Shown here: piece after piece, positions 53,693 through 62,930 of the stretch
Position numbering within the stretch: position 1 is the stretch's first letter
Layout: each line of letters begins with the position of its first letter
Source of the DNA: Forficula auricularia
Lineage: Eukaryota; Arthropoda; Insecta; Dermaptera; Forficulidae
NCBI GenBank assembly: GCA_024734495.1
Contig: JALMQS010000257.1
Coordinates: forward strand, 124,001-188,000
DNA: 64,000 nt
Direction of reading: 5' to 3'
Notes under the pieces: generated by a model
What the model was told of the DNA's origin: nothing
The model's database searches: none
The model's input: the letters and a program-made list of their open reading frames with translations, nothing else
Position numbers and translations under genes: made by a program

Positions 53693-55198
53693 TATAAACC
53701 CACTATAAGATTAGATGAAATATTAATATATATTAAAATTAGATTACCGTGTACCTTAAATCAATTATAATAATTCAAATTTGTATCTAATTAATTCAAC
53801 CAAATGAATAATTAAAATAAATATTTATATAATTCATTTTTTTGAATATAGTAGATTCTACATCAAATGAATACACTCATCGTCTAGTCAGAAATACATA
53901 TTATTTATTATAAATAAAAAATATTAAAGCTTATTTAATTACGTATTATTCCATTTAAGTACCCAACTATTAAATTCAACTATTCCATTATTTTACTCAA
54001 ATAACAATATTTTCATAATTAACCTATTGGTGCTTGGTTAAATAGCGGCATCTTAACTATTAATATATCTAAAGTTGTTCCAAAAATATGAGAATACTTA
54101 AAATACGCATATCATTTATTATATATTTAGAAGAATTAGTGATTTAATAGTATAAAATTAGATAGATGAGATATATGTACCAAATATAAATCATGATTCA
54201 CAGCATCTTTTGATATATAAAATAGTGAAATTTTATTTTATTTTATTTCACACGGAAGAAGAGTTTAATTTTCGATTATATATTCACAGATAATAAAAGA
54301 ATTTATATCTATAAAGACTTATATATATATATTTCTTTTTTCTTTTTGAGTAACTTCTTACCTCACTCATTCGCTATCTTGTAAAAATGGAAAAAATCTT
54401 TGGAATTTCTCTTTTTCTCTGGAGAGGAAAGGAGAAAGTATTTACTTGCTCACTCACACACACACAGATAGTGGAGAAAAAAGCAGCACAAAACCCCTTT
54501 ATGAATCATTTTTTTTTTTTTTTTATCTTTCCCCTGAAAAATACATTCCTTTTGCAGCATTTTTATCAGATTTTGTAATGGATGACTAAAGCTCACTCTG
54601 AGAGAACATTCTCTCTCTTTTCGAACAAATTTAATTTATTTAAAAACATTTTTAACGCTCGATTGGATAATGAGTCTTAAAAAAAAGATTTTGTGTAAAT
54701 ACAATTAAAAAAAATAAATAAATAAAAAATATTTAATCTACGGGTATATATACACTACGGTGCAAAAATATCGACCCACTAATTAATTTTATTAAATATC
54801 AAATTATTTAAAATTTTTTTACAAATATTCATATAATGTGTGCCATTAACTCTTAAACTAACATATTCAATAAATATTGTTGATAATTTTTTGAATTAAA
54901 AAAAAAAAATAAGTAAAATTAAATTAATAGATACAATTACAAATTATCATACTTTTTCAATATCTATTTAATTTAAATAAAGTTTTAATAAAAGATCAAA
55001 TTCCATTTGAAATACATATCAATAAAATGAATAACTTTGAATTAAACATCATGGATAGAAAGATAAAATATACAAAATGGATTTTTCTGAAGTTCAAGCA
55101 ATTCAAATTGTGTGCCTAATTAATTAAGGGCTACGTCAACAACAAGTGGCAAGAACACTTGCAATAAGCAATAATTTCAATAATGTATGGTTCCTTAT
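53693..55198. other. Longest stretch without recognised mobile elements
   Basis: AT-rich. The stretch 54330-54640 contains a (CA)n tract and purine- and pyrimidine-rich segments, with no acceptable open frame. It may be host intergenic DNA. Confidence 0.4.
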
Positions 55199-55827
55199 AA
55201 AATAAGCTGACATGTTCTGATGTGGCCATCCACTTGACTTTACCATACAACCTGGCCCCTCACTTATATTTAATATTTAATAAAATTATTTATAATCATG
55301 TAGGAGGGGGGGGGTTGGTTTTTTACATTTTTAGACTCCTGGGACCCACTGATTATGTATACGAAATTTGGTTGAGTTTGGTAAATGGCAAAGATTTTCA
55401 TTTTTCGACCCTCCCCCTATTTCGGGCGGTTAGTTTTTGCATTTTTAGACTTCTTGAGTCCCACTGATTATGTATACAAAATTTGGTTTAGTTTGGTAAA
55501 TGGGCAAGATTTTCATTTTTTGACCCCCCCCCCCCCATTTCGGGTGGTTAGTTTTTGCATTTTTACACTTCTGGGGACCCACTGATTATGTATACAAAAT
55601 TTGGTTGATTTTGGTAAATGGCCAAGATTTTCATTTTTTGACCCTCCGCCCCCCCCCCATTTTGGGCGGTTAGATTTTGCATTTTTAGACTTCTGGGGGT
55701 CCATTGATTATGTATACAAAATTTGGTTGAGTTTGCTCAAACGACCTAGATTTTTAATTTTTAACCCCCCCCCCTCGAACCCTCTTAATTTTGGGTCGAT
55801 ATGCACCAAAATCTAATCAGCACTTAA

Positions 55828-56355
55828 TGTAGAAAAACTGAGACGACAGGGCATATTCTCCAGTCGTGTGGGAGGACGCACGATGGAAGGCTCAGGAGGC
55901 ATGATGCGGTGGTGAGACGTCTGGCTGATGAACTTATTAAAAAGGGAATGCGGGTCGAGCTCGAATATTTATATCAGAGCTCGGCCGGAAACAGGAAGCC
56001 AGACATCGTGGCGAAGGACGGGTCGGGGACGGTGTGGGTTCTGGATGTTCAGATAGTGTCAGCGCTCCTCGGACTGGGGGTTGCCCACAGAAACAAAATC
56101 AATTATTATAAGGGCAACTCCAGTCTGGTGAGCAACATTGCGGCAAGGTTTGGGGTGGGCTCGGGTTCTGTGAGAGTTGAAGCCATCACACTCTCGTGGA
56201 AGGGAGTGTGGTGGCATAAAGCGGTGCCTCCCCTTGTCGCCCTGGGAATTTCTCAGAGAACTTTATACGATATGACCTTCAGGGCGATGAGGGGTTCATT
56301 AATGAACTTTTACAGCTTCAACAGGAGAACTTATAGGGAAATCGCCATGCGATAG
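55828..56355 (+). pseudogene. R2-type ORF C-terminus: zinc knuckle and restriction-like endonuclease
   Basis: The surviving 175 codons would form the target-cutting end of an R2/R4/NeSL-type polyprotein. They open with C-x7-H-x4-C (Cys at 55828, then ETTGHILQSC), the second half of the CCHC zinc knuckle; truncation falls inside it. LRRHDAVV follows (the R/KH motif before the nuclease), then RKPDIVA, WVLDVQI and HRNKINYY. These correspond to the PD...D...K active site of the restriction-like endonuclease that nicks target DNA. The frame is uninterrupted to a stop at 56353-56355, so the copy is fairly young, but the reverse transcriptase is missing and the fragment cannot mobilise itself. Confidence 0.85.
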
Positions 56356-56527
56356 AAATTGTATATAAAAAAAGAAAAAGAAGAAAAAAGAAATTTTTTT
56401 TTTTGTAAATATATTATGTTAATATTCCTATAATCATGTAAATAATCCTGTAATTAAATTCACCCGATAATGTAAATATTTCTTGTTAGTGGAGGCCCCC
56501 ACCTGCGTGGCCCAATAAACGAAAAAT
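55828..56527 (+). mobile_element. 5'-truncated R2-type non-LTR retrotransposon
   Basis: A 3' coding end is followed by a UTR that finishes in CCCAATAAACGAAAAAT. The insertion lies inside family B rather than in 28S rDNA. The site, read from intact family B copies, lost about two bases and shows no clear duplication. Confidence 0.8.
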
Positions 56528-57001
56528 CAATGGACCAAAACTACGTGTGAAATTTGGTTTCGATATTCACACTAGTTTTTGAGATAGCTCGTCCACAAAT
56601 TTGGTAACGCAGACTAACTAACAGACATTTTGACATAACAATTATTATCTCAAAAAATATAATTTTTTCGATGTTCACTTATTAGGGCTTTTTTGTAGAA
56701 CGAAATGCCATGGTTTCGCTCAATTTTTTTTTAATCGAAATAGTTTCAGCAGTTTTTTAGATATTTTGAAAAAAGAAGGAAAAAAACACTTTTTTCATGC
56801 ACTATTACAATACTTGACCATACCCTGTATGGTAAAGTAAAAAATTAAAAAATGATTTACTACTTAATAAAGATTTTATTGGTGGGTCGATTTTTTGCAC
56901 TTCAATGTATAATATATATCAGTGGCGTGCGGTCCATGGATACGGCACATCCCTAAAATTTCAAACATTTAGAGTATTTTGATAAATATATAGATAAAGT
57001 C

Positions 57002-57245
57002 GAAAGAGAAACAAAGAGATTGTCTTCTGCTTGATGCAAATAAACATATACACATATATATCAAGATGATATATCTGTATATATATATTATTTATTTGTT
57101 TGATCAAACAAATAAATAATATATATATACAGATATATCATCTTGATATATATGTGTATATGTTTATTTGCATCAAGCAGAAGACAATCTCTTTGTTTCT
57201 CTTTGTGAATCAACAACTCTGCTACTCTTGGCAAAACAAAAACTT
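57002..57245. mobile_element. Family X-prime foldback, 102-bp arms
   Basis: Arms meet at 57103/57104 (TTTGATCAAA) and appear complementary over almost all of 102 positions. The right side continues into the tail CTCTGCTACTCTTGGC. The arms include TA-rich tracts that differ from the short X-prime at 8013-8126. Confidence 0.85.
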
Positions 57246-57675
57246 TTCAACTAGATAAAGTCAACTTTAAAATTTCAGGAGGATCTTTAAATTTTCAAAT
57301 TATTATCGGCTATTTCAAATATTTCTATATAGAAAACATTTTTTGTTTTGAAAAGTATATATAAGGCGCTCAGAGTGGATCAAGTCCATAAATGATAGTT
57401 TCAAGATAATCAAGTTTTGAAGTTTATTAACTCTATATGAATCCTAAAGTAATATAGAGGATAATTTGTTTTTTATTGTTGTAGTATGAAAACTAACTTA
57501 AATATGGGTCATAATTGAAAATTCAAAAATAATAATTAAGATGGCAATTTAATTTTAAATCATAATTTACTGGACTTGATCCACTTTGGCCCTGAAATGT
57601 TTATTTCATAATTAATCAAGTATGTTGGCAGGTATTTGGACAGGAAAGTATTAAATCAAAAATTTTCATTGATTT

Positions 57676-57716
57676 ACGCGACGTTTCGCCAATTTTATTT
57701 TGGCTTCATCAGGCGT
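57676..57716 (-). ncRNA. Hammerhead-like ribozyme motif, canonical core
   Basis: Minus-strand CTGATGA (57712-57706), one A, stem II GCCAA/TTGGC, GAAACGTC with predicted cleavage before 57679. Stem I ACGC/GCGT. Confidence 0.7.
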
Positions 57717-57822
57717 CTAAAAAAACATGCAAAAAACATAGTTTCAGAGAAATTAAAAAAGTTACATTTGTTTTGTGTATTTTATGTTTATTTCTCTGTT
57801 TTTTGAGTTGTTGTTTTTTCAA

Positions 57823-57863
57823 ACGCCTGATGAAGCCAAAATAAAATTGGCGAAACGTCGCGT
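57823..57863 (+). ncRNA. Hammerhead-like ribozyme motif, canonical core
   Basis: CTGATGA (57827-57833), one A, stem II GCCAA/TTGGC (57835-57839 and 57847-57851), GAAA (57852-57855), CGTC with predicted cleavage after 57859. Stem I is ACGC (57823-57826) with GCGT (57860-57863). It would need dimerisation through ACGU because stem III has no loop. Confidence 0.75.
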
Positions 57864-58334
57864 AAATCAATGAGAATTTTTTGATTTGCTACTTTCCTGT
57901 CTAAATACCTGCCAACATACTTGATTAATTAAATAATATGGATGCTATGGACTTTAATAATTTTATTACATAATGTTGGAATATTTTATTACTTTTTAAC
58001 ACCTGTATGATAAGATATTATAAAAATAATATTTAAATCTGGGTGAAGATACTTCTATACGTATTTTATTTTTCTACTATAATGGCTCTGATACGCTGGA
58101 AAAGAGTAAATATGTGATAATATAACGATATTTTGGGGTTGATCCAGTTTAGAGCGGAAATTTTATGAGAGTTTTACATGTCCAAAGACAAGTGCTGCCA
58201 TTTGTTAAAAATTATCAATAAGAGGGACTTAGTTCACTATGTTTCTGAAAATATAAACCATTAACAAGTATTAATCCGCAACAAACAAAATTTTTACAAT
58301 TTTGGACTTGATCCGCTTTAGCTCTGAGCGCTTC

Positions 58335-58660
58335 ATATAGTGGTTCTCGGAATGAAATAAAATTGTTGAATAGTTTCAAGGGGCAATTAAAATGAATGAT
58401 TTTTCTAAAAAGGGCGTTGATAGAAGGTTTCAAGTTCCTGCCTGTGGTAGATATATCTTCCAGTTCAAGCATGTCAAAGACAAGTCCAGACGAGTCGAAT
58501 AAAAATTGTTCTTGCTGAGGAACTATTAAAATAGAAATAATACAAAAAAGGAATCAATAAAGATGATTCAGGAATTTTTGGAATAATTCATTTCTAAGAA
58601 ATCTCAATATATAATAATACTATATATAAGAGCCTATATTAATTTGTAACAACGCTGAGA
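58335..58660. other. No recognised gene
   Basis: AT-rich unique sequence. The minus-strand frame ending at 58215 overlaps the TIR element and has no domain. Confidence 0.4.
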
Positions 58661-58675
58661 GAATTTTCTTTAAAA

Positions 58676-58756
58676 AAATTACCCTCTTGCCTATAATCGA
58701 ACCGACGAACTCTTGAACTAAGGGCATCAGCTCTAGCCATTACACCAATGCAACAT
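58676..58756 (-). ncRNA. tRNA-like sequence
   Basis: Minus strand: TTGGTGTAATGGCTAGAG (A box) and CGGTTCGATTAT (B box) at tRNA-like spacing. The 3' acceptor pairing is poor (GTTGCAT against AGAGGGT), so a SINE head or relic is favoured over a tRNA gene. Confidence 0.45.
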
Positions 58757-58799
58757 TAATATTTATATCTTGATTTCTGTTACTAAAACTATATATTTT

Positions 58800-59290
58800 T
58801 GATTTAGACTTTGTGTCGAGATAATATTATGTATTCATTTGAACTCGAATGAAAATGAAAAAACACCAATAGATTTTAAATTAAGAAACATTAAATATAT
58901 ATTAATTAACGAGGCAAATTTGAAATATAATTGTCAGCTCGGATTTTAAACTCATAGCTCCAATCGATTTTCATTAACCAGGCAAATTTGAAATATAATT
59001 GTAGTTTGCACTCGAATTTTGAAATGAAAGATTCCAATTCATTTTAAATTAAGAAACATTAAATATATTGATAATTATTCCTCGCCCCCTCCCCGCCCCT
59101 CGCCACTCAAAAATTAAAGAGGCGAAACTTTTAAGAGACGATGTATTTTCGGTAGTTTACGGGTATACATTTGGAGTGTGGTTTTTTAAGAGGAATACAA
59201 TTTTTGGACCGAGACGCTGCCCGCCAGGGCACAAGTCCGGAGGGCCGAGCTTCGAGGGCGTGCCGAAGGCACGCACGAAAAGCTCGTGAA
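58800..59290. repeat. Dispersed repeat F, copy 2 (reversed)
   Basis: Contains TATACATTTGGAGTGTGGTT, GGAGGGCCGAGCTTCGAGGG and AGGCACGCACGAAAAGCTCG, the complement of 27190-27330. The AAATTAAGAAACATTAAATA segment occurs twice (58878 and 59044). Confidence 0.65.
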
Positions 59291-59650
59291 TACATATTTG
59301 AATTCGGCAGCGAATTTTCATTCGGAATATAAAATAATAGTGAGGGTAAAAGTGGAAGAAATGCCTTATTTTTGTCTGATTAAAAATTACCAAAATTTAA
59401 ACTCCGGCTATAACTCAAAACTACGTTTTTTTATTGAAGGAGACAATAATAGAGTGTGTCTTCTGCTGGAATTATAAATGTTATTTATTTTCCAGCAGAA
59501 GACACACTCTTTTATTGTCTCCTTCAATATATAAAAATTCTGCTACCCTCTGCAAAAAAATTTCAATTTACGTTTTTATACTTTTAAATGTTCAAAAATT
59601 CATATCTGAGTCAAATTTTGTAATTTTTGGTTTTAGCTACCTTCTACGAC
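59284..59650. repeat. Inverted partial copy of MITE H, split by family X
   Basis: 59284-59430 is the reverse complement of about 59945-60105, sharing AATTTAAACTCCGGCTATAA against TTATAACTGGAGTTTAAAAT. A family X foldback (59432-59569) interrupts it. Confidence 0.6.
59432..59569. mobile_element. Family X foldback, compact
   Basis: Arms on AGGAGACAATAATAGAGTG and its complement meet across a short AT loop; the tail CTGCTACCCTCTGC is on the right. Confidence 0.8.
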
Positions 59651-59819
59651 AAGCAGGGACTGTGGACATATCCTACCCCGGTCCACAAAGGGGACAAAGT
59701 TAATTGTTATTTATATATTTAATTAATAAAAATTAAAAAAAAAATAGTCACTACTAAGGGATGAATTTTTTCTATTTTATAAGCATTTTAGACAATTTTT
59801 ATTTTATATATTATGTGAT

Positions 59820-60179
59820 ATGGTGTCACGGAAAAGGTCCCTTATCTTCACCTGGTTAAAATCGAGCTAATTTCTAGAGAAACAACTGGACAAAACGCTT
59901 TTTGCACCGCCCAAAAATTTCAAATATTGACTCAATTTTTGTATATTTCGAAGATAAAAACATAATTTTGAGTTATAACTGGAGTTTAAAATTTGGCAAT
60001 TTTTAAGCAGACAAAAATAGCGCATTTCTTCCATTTTTAGCCTCGCTAATATTCTATTCCGAATGAAAATTTGCTACCGAATTCAAATATGTAATTATAT
60101 CCATATTAAAGCTCATATTTTTGTCATTCCTAAAAAAAAACTGGTAGGTGAAGATAAGAGCCCTATTCCCTAACACCAT
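59820..60179. mobile_element. MITE H, about 40-bp imperfect TIRs
   Basis: ATGGTGTCACGGAAAAGG then CTTATCTTCACCT on the left; the complement of the right end reads ATGGTGTTAGGGAATAGG then CTTATCTTCACCT. Confidence 0.65.
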
Positions 60180-60297
60180 TATATATATATAGGAACAATT
60201 TCCCTATAGAAAATGAAAATTTTCAAAAAATAAAAAATTTAATTTTTTTACATTTTTGAGATTTTCAAAATTCTTGACCGACCTCTAGAAAAATTTA

Positions 60298-60547
60298 TTA
60301 AAGGAGACAACAAAAGAGTGTGTCTTCTGCTGGAATTATAAATTTTATTTATTTTTATTTATAACGAGACTATAGTTTCGAGGGCTTTGCCCTCTTCATC
60401 AGTCTATTACAATGTATTCACAGTAATTAATTTATGAATGAAAGTTTAAAATCTTTCATGTTAAATAATTCCAGCAGAAGACACACTCTTTTATTGTCTC
60501 CTTCAATATATAAAAATTCTGCTACTCTCGGCAAAAACTTTCAATTT
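60298..60547. mobile_element. Family X foldback with hammerhead motif in the loop
   Basis: Arms as in other family X copies; the right tail is CTGCTACTCTCGGC. The 125-bp loop carries a minus-strand motif at 60368-60402. Confidence 0.8.
60368..60402 (-). ncRNA. Hammerhead-like ribozyme motif with looped stem III
   Basis: Minus-strand CTGATGA (60402-60396), one A, stem II GAGGGC/GCCCTC with loop AAA, GAAA (60379-60376), then C-TATA-G-TC, so stem III has two pairs closed by a 4-base loop. Predicted cleavage follows the C at 60368. Stem I is weak (GA/TC plus a few pairs). Confidence 0.65.
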
Positions 60548-61130
60548 AATAGAAAAATTTAAATCGAACTAAAATTTCCAAGACGATTCTTAAAATATAA
60601 AATGTTAACAAATTTCATGCGATACTCAAAAAACTTAAGTAACATTATTATAAGTAGCTAATATAGTGAAAATAAAAAACACAAAGTAATAAAAATCTAC
60701 TTGCTGAGAGAGGAGAGGGGATAATTATTAAAACGCTCTATTGATAGAAATTTCATTCTAAATATTATTCTTATTAAAAATAATTTAAAGATTTATATAA
60801 TTCTCAATTATACATTAATATGCTGGTAAGCATTTGAAAGCTTAAATACACACACACATACACATACACATAATCATGAAATCTTAAACACACACTTCCT
60901 TCTTTAAAATTCTTTTTGCTTTTTCTCCTGTTTCAAGAAAACAATAAAAGTGAGAAGAGATTGATAATGGGAAAAAAAATAGAAATTGCAGAGGGCGCTT
61001 GCTATCTAGGTGTGTGTTCAATGATGCAATCAATTTCAAAATTTTCTTTACTATTTATCAAATAATTCTAAAAAAACATATCGTTAAGTGAGAATAACAT
61101 TCATATACCGAGAGTTTCATATCGAATAGA
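60548..61130. other. No recognised gene
   Basis: 60690-61030 is unique sequence with (CA)n and purine-rich segments; it may be host intergenic DNA. Confidence 0.4.
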
Positions 61131-61420
61131 TATGAAGTTTAATATTTATTTTTGTGATTATTTTTTAAGTTTTTATATATTTTATTGATTTGTATGTATT
61201 GTTTGATCTTATGTATGTTTGTATTATCTTTTTGTGATTATTTTTAAGTTTTTGTATATTATTGATTTGTATCACTTCACTTTTAATTATTATTTATTTA
61301 TTTTTATTTATTTTTGTGACTTTTGTAAAAAATTTCAATTATATTATTGTGTATAAGGACACTTTTGTCCGTTTATTGATTTAAAATAAAAAAATAAAAA
61401 ATATTTCATTATTCGTGTCC
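61131..61420 (+). mobile_element. Possible retroposon 3' end with internal duplication
   Basis: TTTTTGTGATTATTTTT and TATTGATTTGTAT each occur twice. The segment ends GGACACTTTTGTCCGTTTAT then AAAATAAAAAAATAAA, like a LINE/SINE tail. No coding sequence. Confidence 0.35.
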
Positions 61421-61498
61421 ATGATTAATAATTAAAGGAATCGTAGGGAGTTGGACAAGACTTTAAAATTAAATTAAATACAAGTTTTGATTAAATAT

Positions 61499-61538
61499 GC
61501 CATACGTTTCGTTGCTGTTTTGCAACTTCTTCAGTGGC
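61499..61538 (-). ncRNA. Hammerhead-like ribozyme motif, canonical core
   Basis: Mirror of the plus-strand motif: CTGAAGA (61534-61528), stem II GTTGC/GCAAC, GAAACGTA, stem I GCCA/TGGC. Confidence 0.7.
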
Positions 61539-61957
61539 TCATTTATTAAACTTATTTGTCAGGATTTTTTACTACGAGAAAAAACATTTCAAACAATATT
61601 CTTTTTTCTATCACAATTCATTCAATTCATCAACTAACATAAAATATAAACTTTTTAAACAAATTAATTGTTTTTTGTCAAAAAACTAAAAGAATCAAAT
61701 TGAACAAAGAAATTTTTTTTTTTTTTATTTATTTTAAGATGTCATTAAGAAGATTATTATGTACATAAAAAAAAAAAAAAAAAAAATTTCTTTGTTCAAT
61801 TTGATTCTTTTAGTTTTTTGACAAAAACAATTAATTTGTTTAAAAGTTTATATTTTATGTTAGTTGATGAATTGAATGAATTGTGATAGAAAAAGAATAC
61901 TGTTTGAAATGTTTTTTCTCGTAGTAAAAAATCCTGACAAATAAGTTTAATAAATGA

Positions 61958-61997
61958 GCCACTGAAGAAGTTGCAAAACAGCAACGAAACGTATGGC
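61958..61997 (+). ncRNA. Hammerhead-like ribozyme motif, canonical core
   Basis: CTGAAGA (61962-61968), one A, stem II GTTGC/GCAAC (61970-61974 and 61981-61985), GAAA (61986-61989), CGTA with predicted cleavage after 61993. Stem I is GCCA/TGGC (61958-61961 and 61994-61997) and can extend beyond one mismatch with ATG-type pairs. Confidence 0.75.
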
Positions 61998-62066
61998 ATA
62001 TTTAATCAAAACTTGTATTTAATTTAATTTAAAGTCTTGTCCAACTCCCTACGATTCCTTTAAATA

Positions 62067-62213
62067 ATGAAGTTTAATATTTTTTCCTCCAGCCATTTTG
62101 GGTAGTTGATTTTTGCAACATTAAAAATTTATATGTACAAATTGTGGTCCAAATGAAACAAAAATCCGAGAATCTTAATTTTTTGGATTTTAGTCCCTTT
62201 TATGGGGCCGTCC
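62067..62213. repeat. Diverged single family B/C unit
   Basis: CCATTTTGGGTAGTTGATTT then TGTACAAATTGTGGTCC follows the order of the 115-bp unit. Confidence 0.4.
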
Positions 62214-62522
62214 ATAAATTACGTCACACAGTAAGGGGGAAAATGGCATCTCAGATTTGTGACAAAATGTGACAGGGGGCTCTGGGGATCTAAAAAATCG
62301 TGATGTCAAAAAAAGTGAAATTAAAAATCTTTAAAAATTTTAAATGTATTTTTTAGATTTCAGATTTTATTATTATTCAAACCTGAATATGTTGCTAAAA
62401 TAAATCTAGACAAAAAATTGTAAGCAAGCAATAAGGCTATAAAAGTGATAGTGTGACGTCAAAATACAGGGGGGGGGTCTAAAAATTTTGAAATTCGTTT
62501 AACGTAATTTATGGAAGGCCCC
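62214..62522. mobile_element. 309-bp MITE with GGGGCCGTCCATAAATTACG end
   Basis: The right end, complemented, reads GGGGCCTTCCATAAATTACG. Flanked by TAT on both sides (62211-62213 and 62523-62525). Internal GTGACGTCA and G-run segments. Similar ends are common in insect MITEs. Confidence 0.75.
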
Positions 62523-62930
62523 TATGTTTTTCTAACTTAAAAAGTATAAAAAATACTACAAATTCACTCATTCTCTCTTTATCAATGACAAATAAGAACA
62601 AATTTTATATAGAAAAAGGTTTTAAAAAATAGAAGAGGCAAGTCCGACTCTCGCTTGGCCGGTTTATTTTTTCATTGAAAGATTTGAAATCTGAAACTTG
62701 GTATAAATGCGCAATTTATTAATATAAATTTGTATGCCAAATTCCGATTTTTTTCTGATTTTCTGCATTTTTCACCAGAAATGAGAAAGCACAAAATCTT
62801 ATCAACTACCTTACCGCACCTTTATGCCAAGTTTCAGCATTTCTACACGTAATTTTAAAACATTTGGGTACAAAATAATTGCCAAATTAACTAAATAGCC
62901 TCCAAAATATTTTCATTTTTTTTTTTTCAA
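62523..62930. other. AT-rich; no gene
   Basis: Contains GGCAAGTCCGACTCTCGC near 62638, a motif of unknown origin, and otherwise simple sequence. Confidence 0.45.

Larger units (their letters stand above)
55199..56843 (+). repeat. Family B repeat, copy 4, split by an R2-type insertion
   Basis: Same termini as other copies, with about four internal 115-bp units (near 55320, 55435, 55550 and 55670). The body is interrupted at about 55828 and resumes at about 56528 with CAATGGACCAAAACTACGTG. Confidence 0.8.
57610..57931. mobile_element. Palindromic element with a hammerhead motif in each arm
   Basis: Ends AATTAATCAAGTATGTTGGC and its complement; arms about 120-135 bp; the loop of about 60 bp differs between sides. 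Motifs at 57676-57716 (minus) and 57823-57863 (plus). Confidence 0.85.
57363..58334. mobile_element. TIR element containing a hammerhead palindrome
   Basis: GCGCTCAGAGTGGATCAAGT (57367) faces GGACTTGATCCGCTTTAGCT then CTGAGCGC (58308-58330). Internal variants of GGACTTGATCCACTTT occur at 57573 and, inverted, near 58140. About 970 bp, no coding capacity; it encloses 57610-57931. Confidence 0.6.
61433..62066. mobile_element. Palindromic element with a hammerhead motif in each arm
   Basis: The largest of the group: arms of about 290 bp (61433-61723 and 61783-62066) with few mismatches and an A/T-run loop. Ends are AAAGGAATCGTAGGGAGTTG and its complement. No coding frame; the minus-strand frame near 61796-61999 is a by-product. 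Confidence 0.85.

Noticed and set aside
55222..55816. Several 60-80-codon frames on both strands
   Set aside because: They repeat with the 115-bp units of family B and shift with the C-run length; not coding.
58676..58756. Functional tRNA gene
   Set aside because: A and B boxes are present but the acceptor stem does not pair well; a SINE head or relic is more likely.
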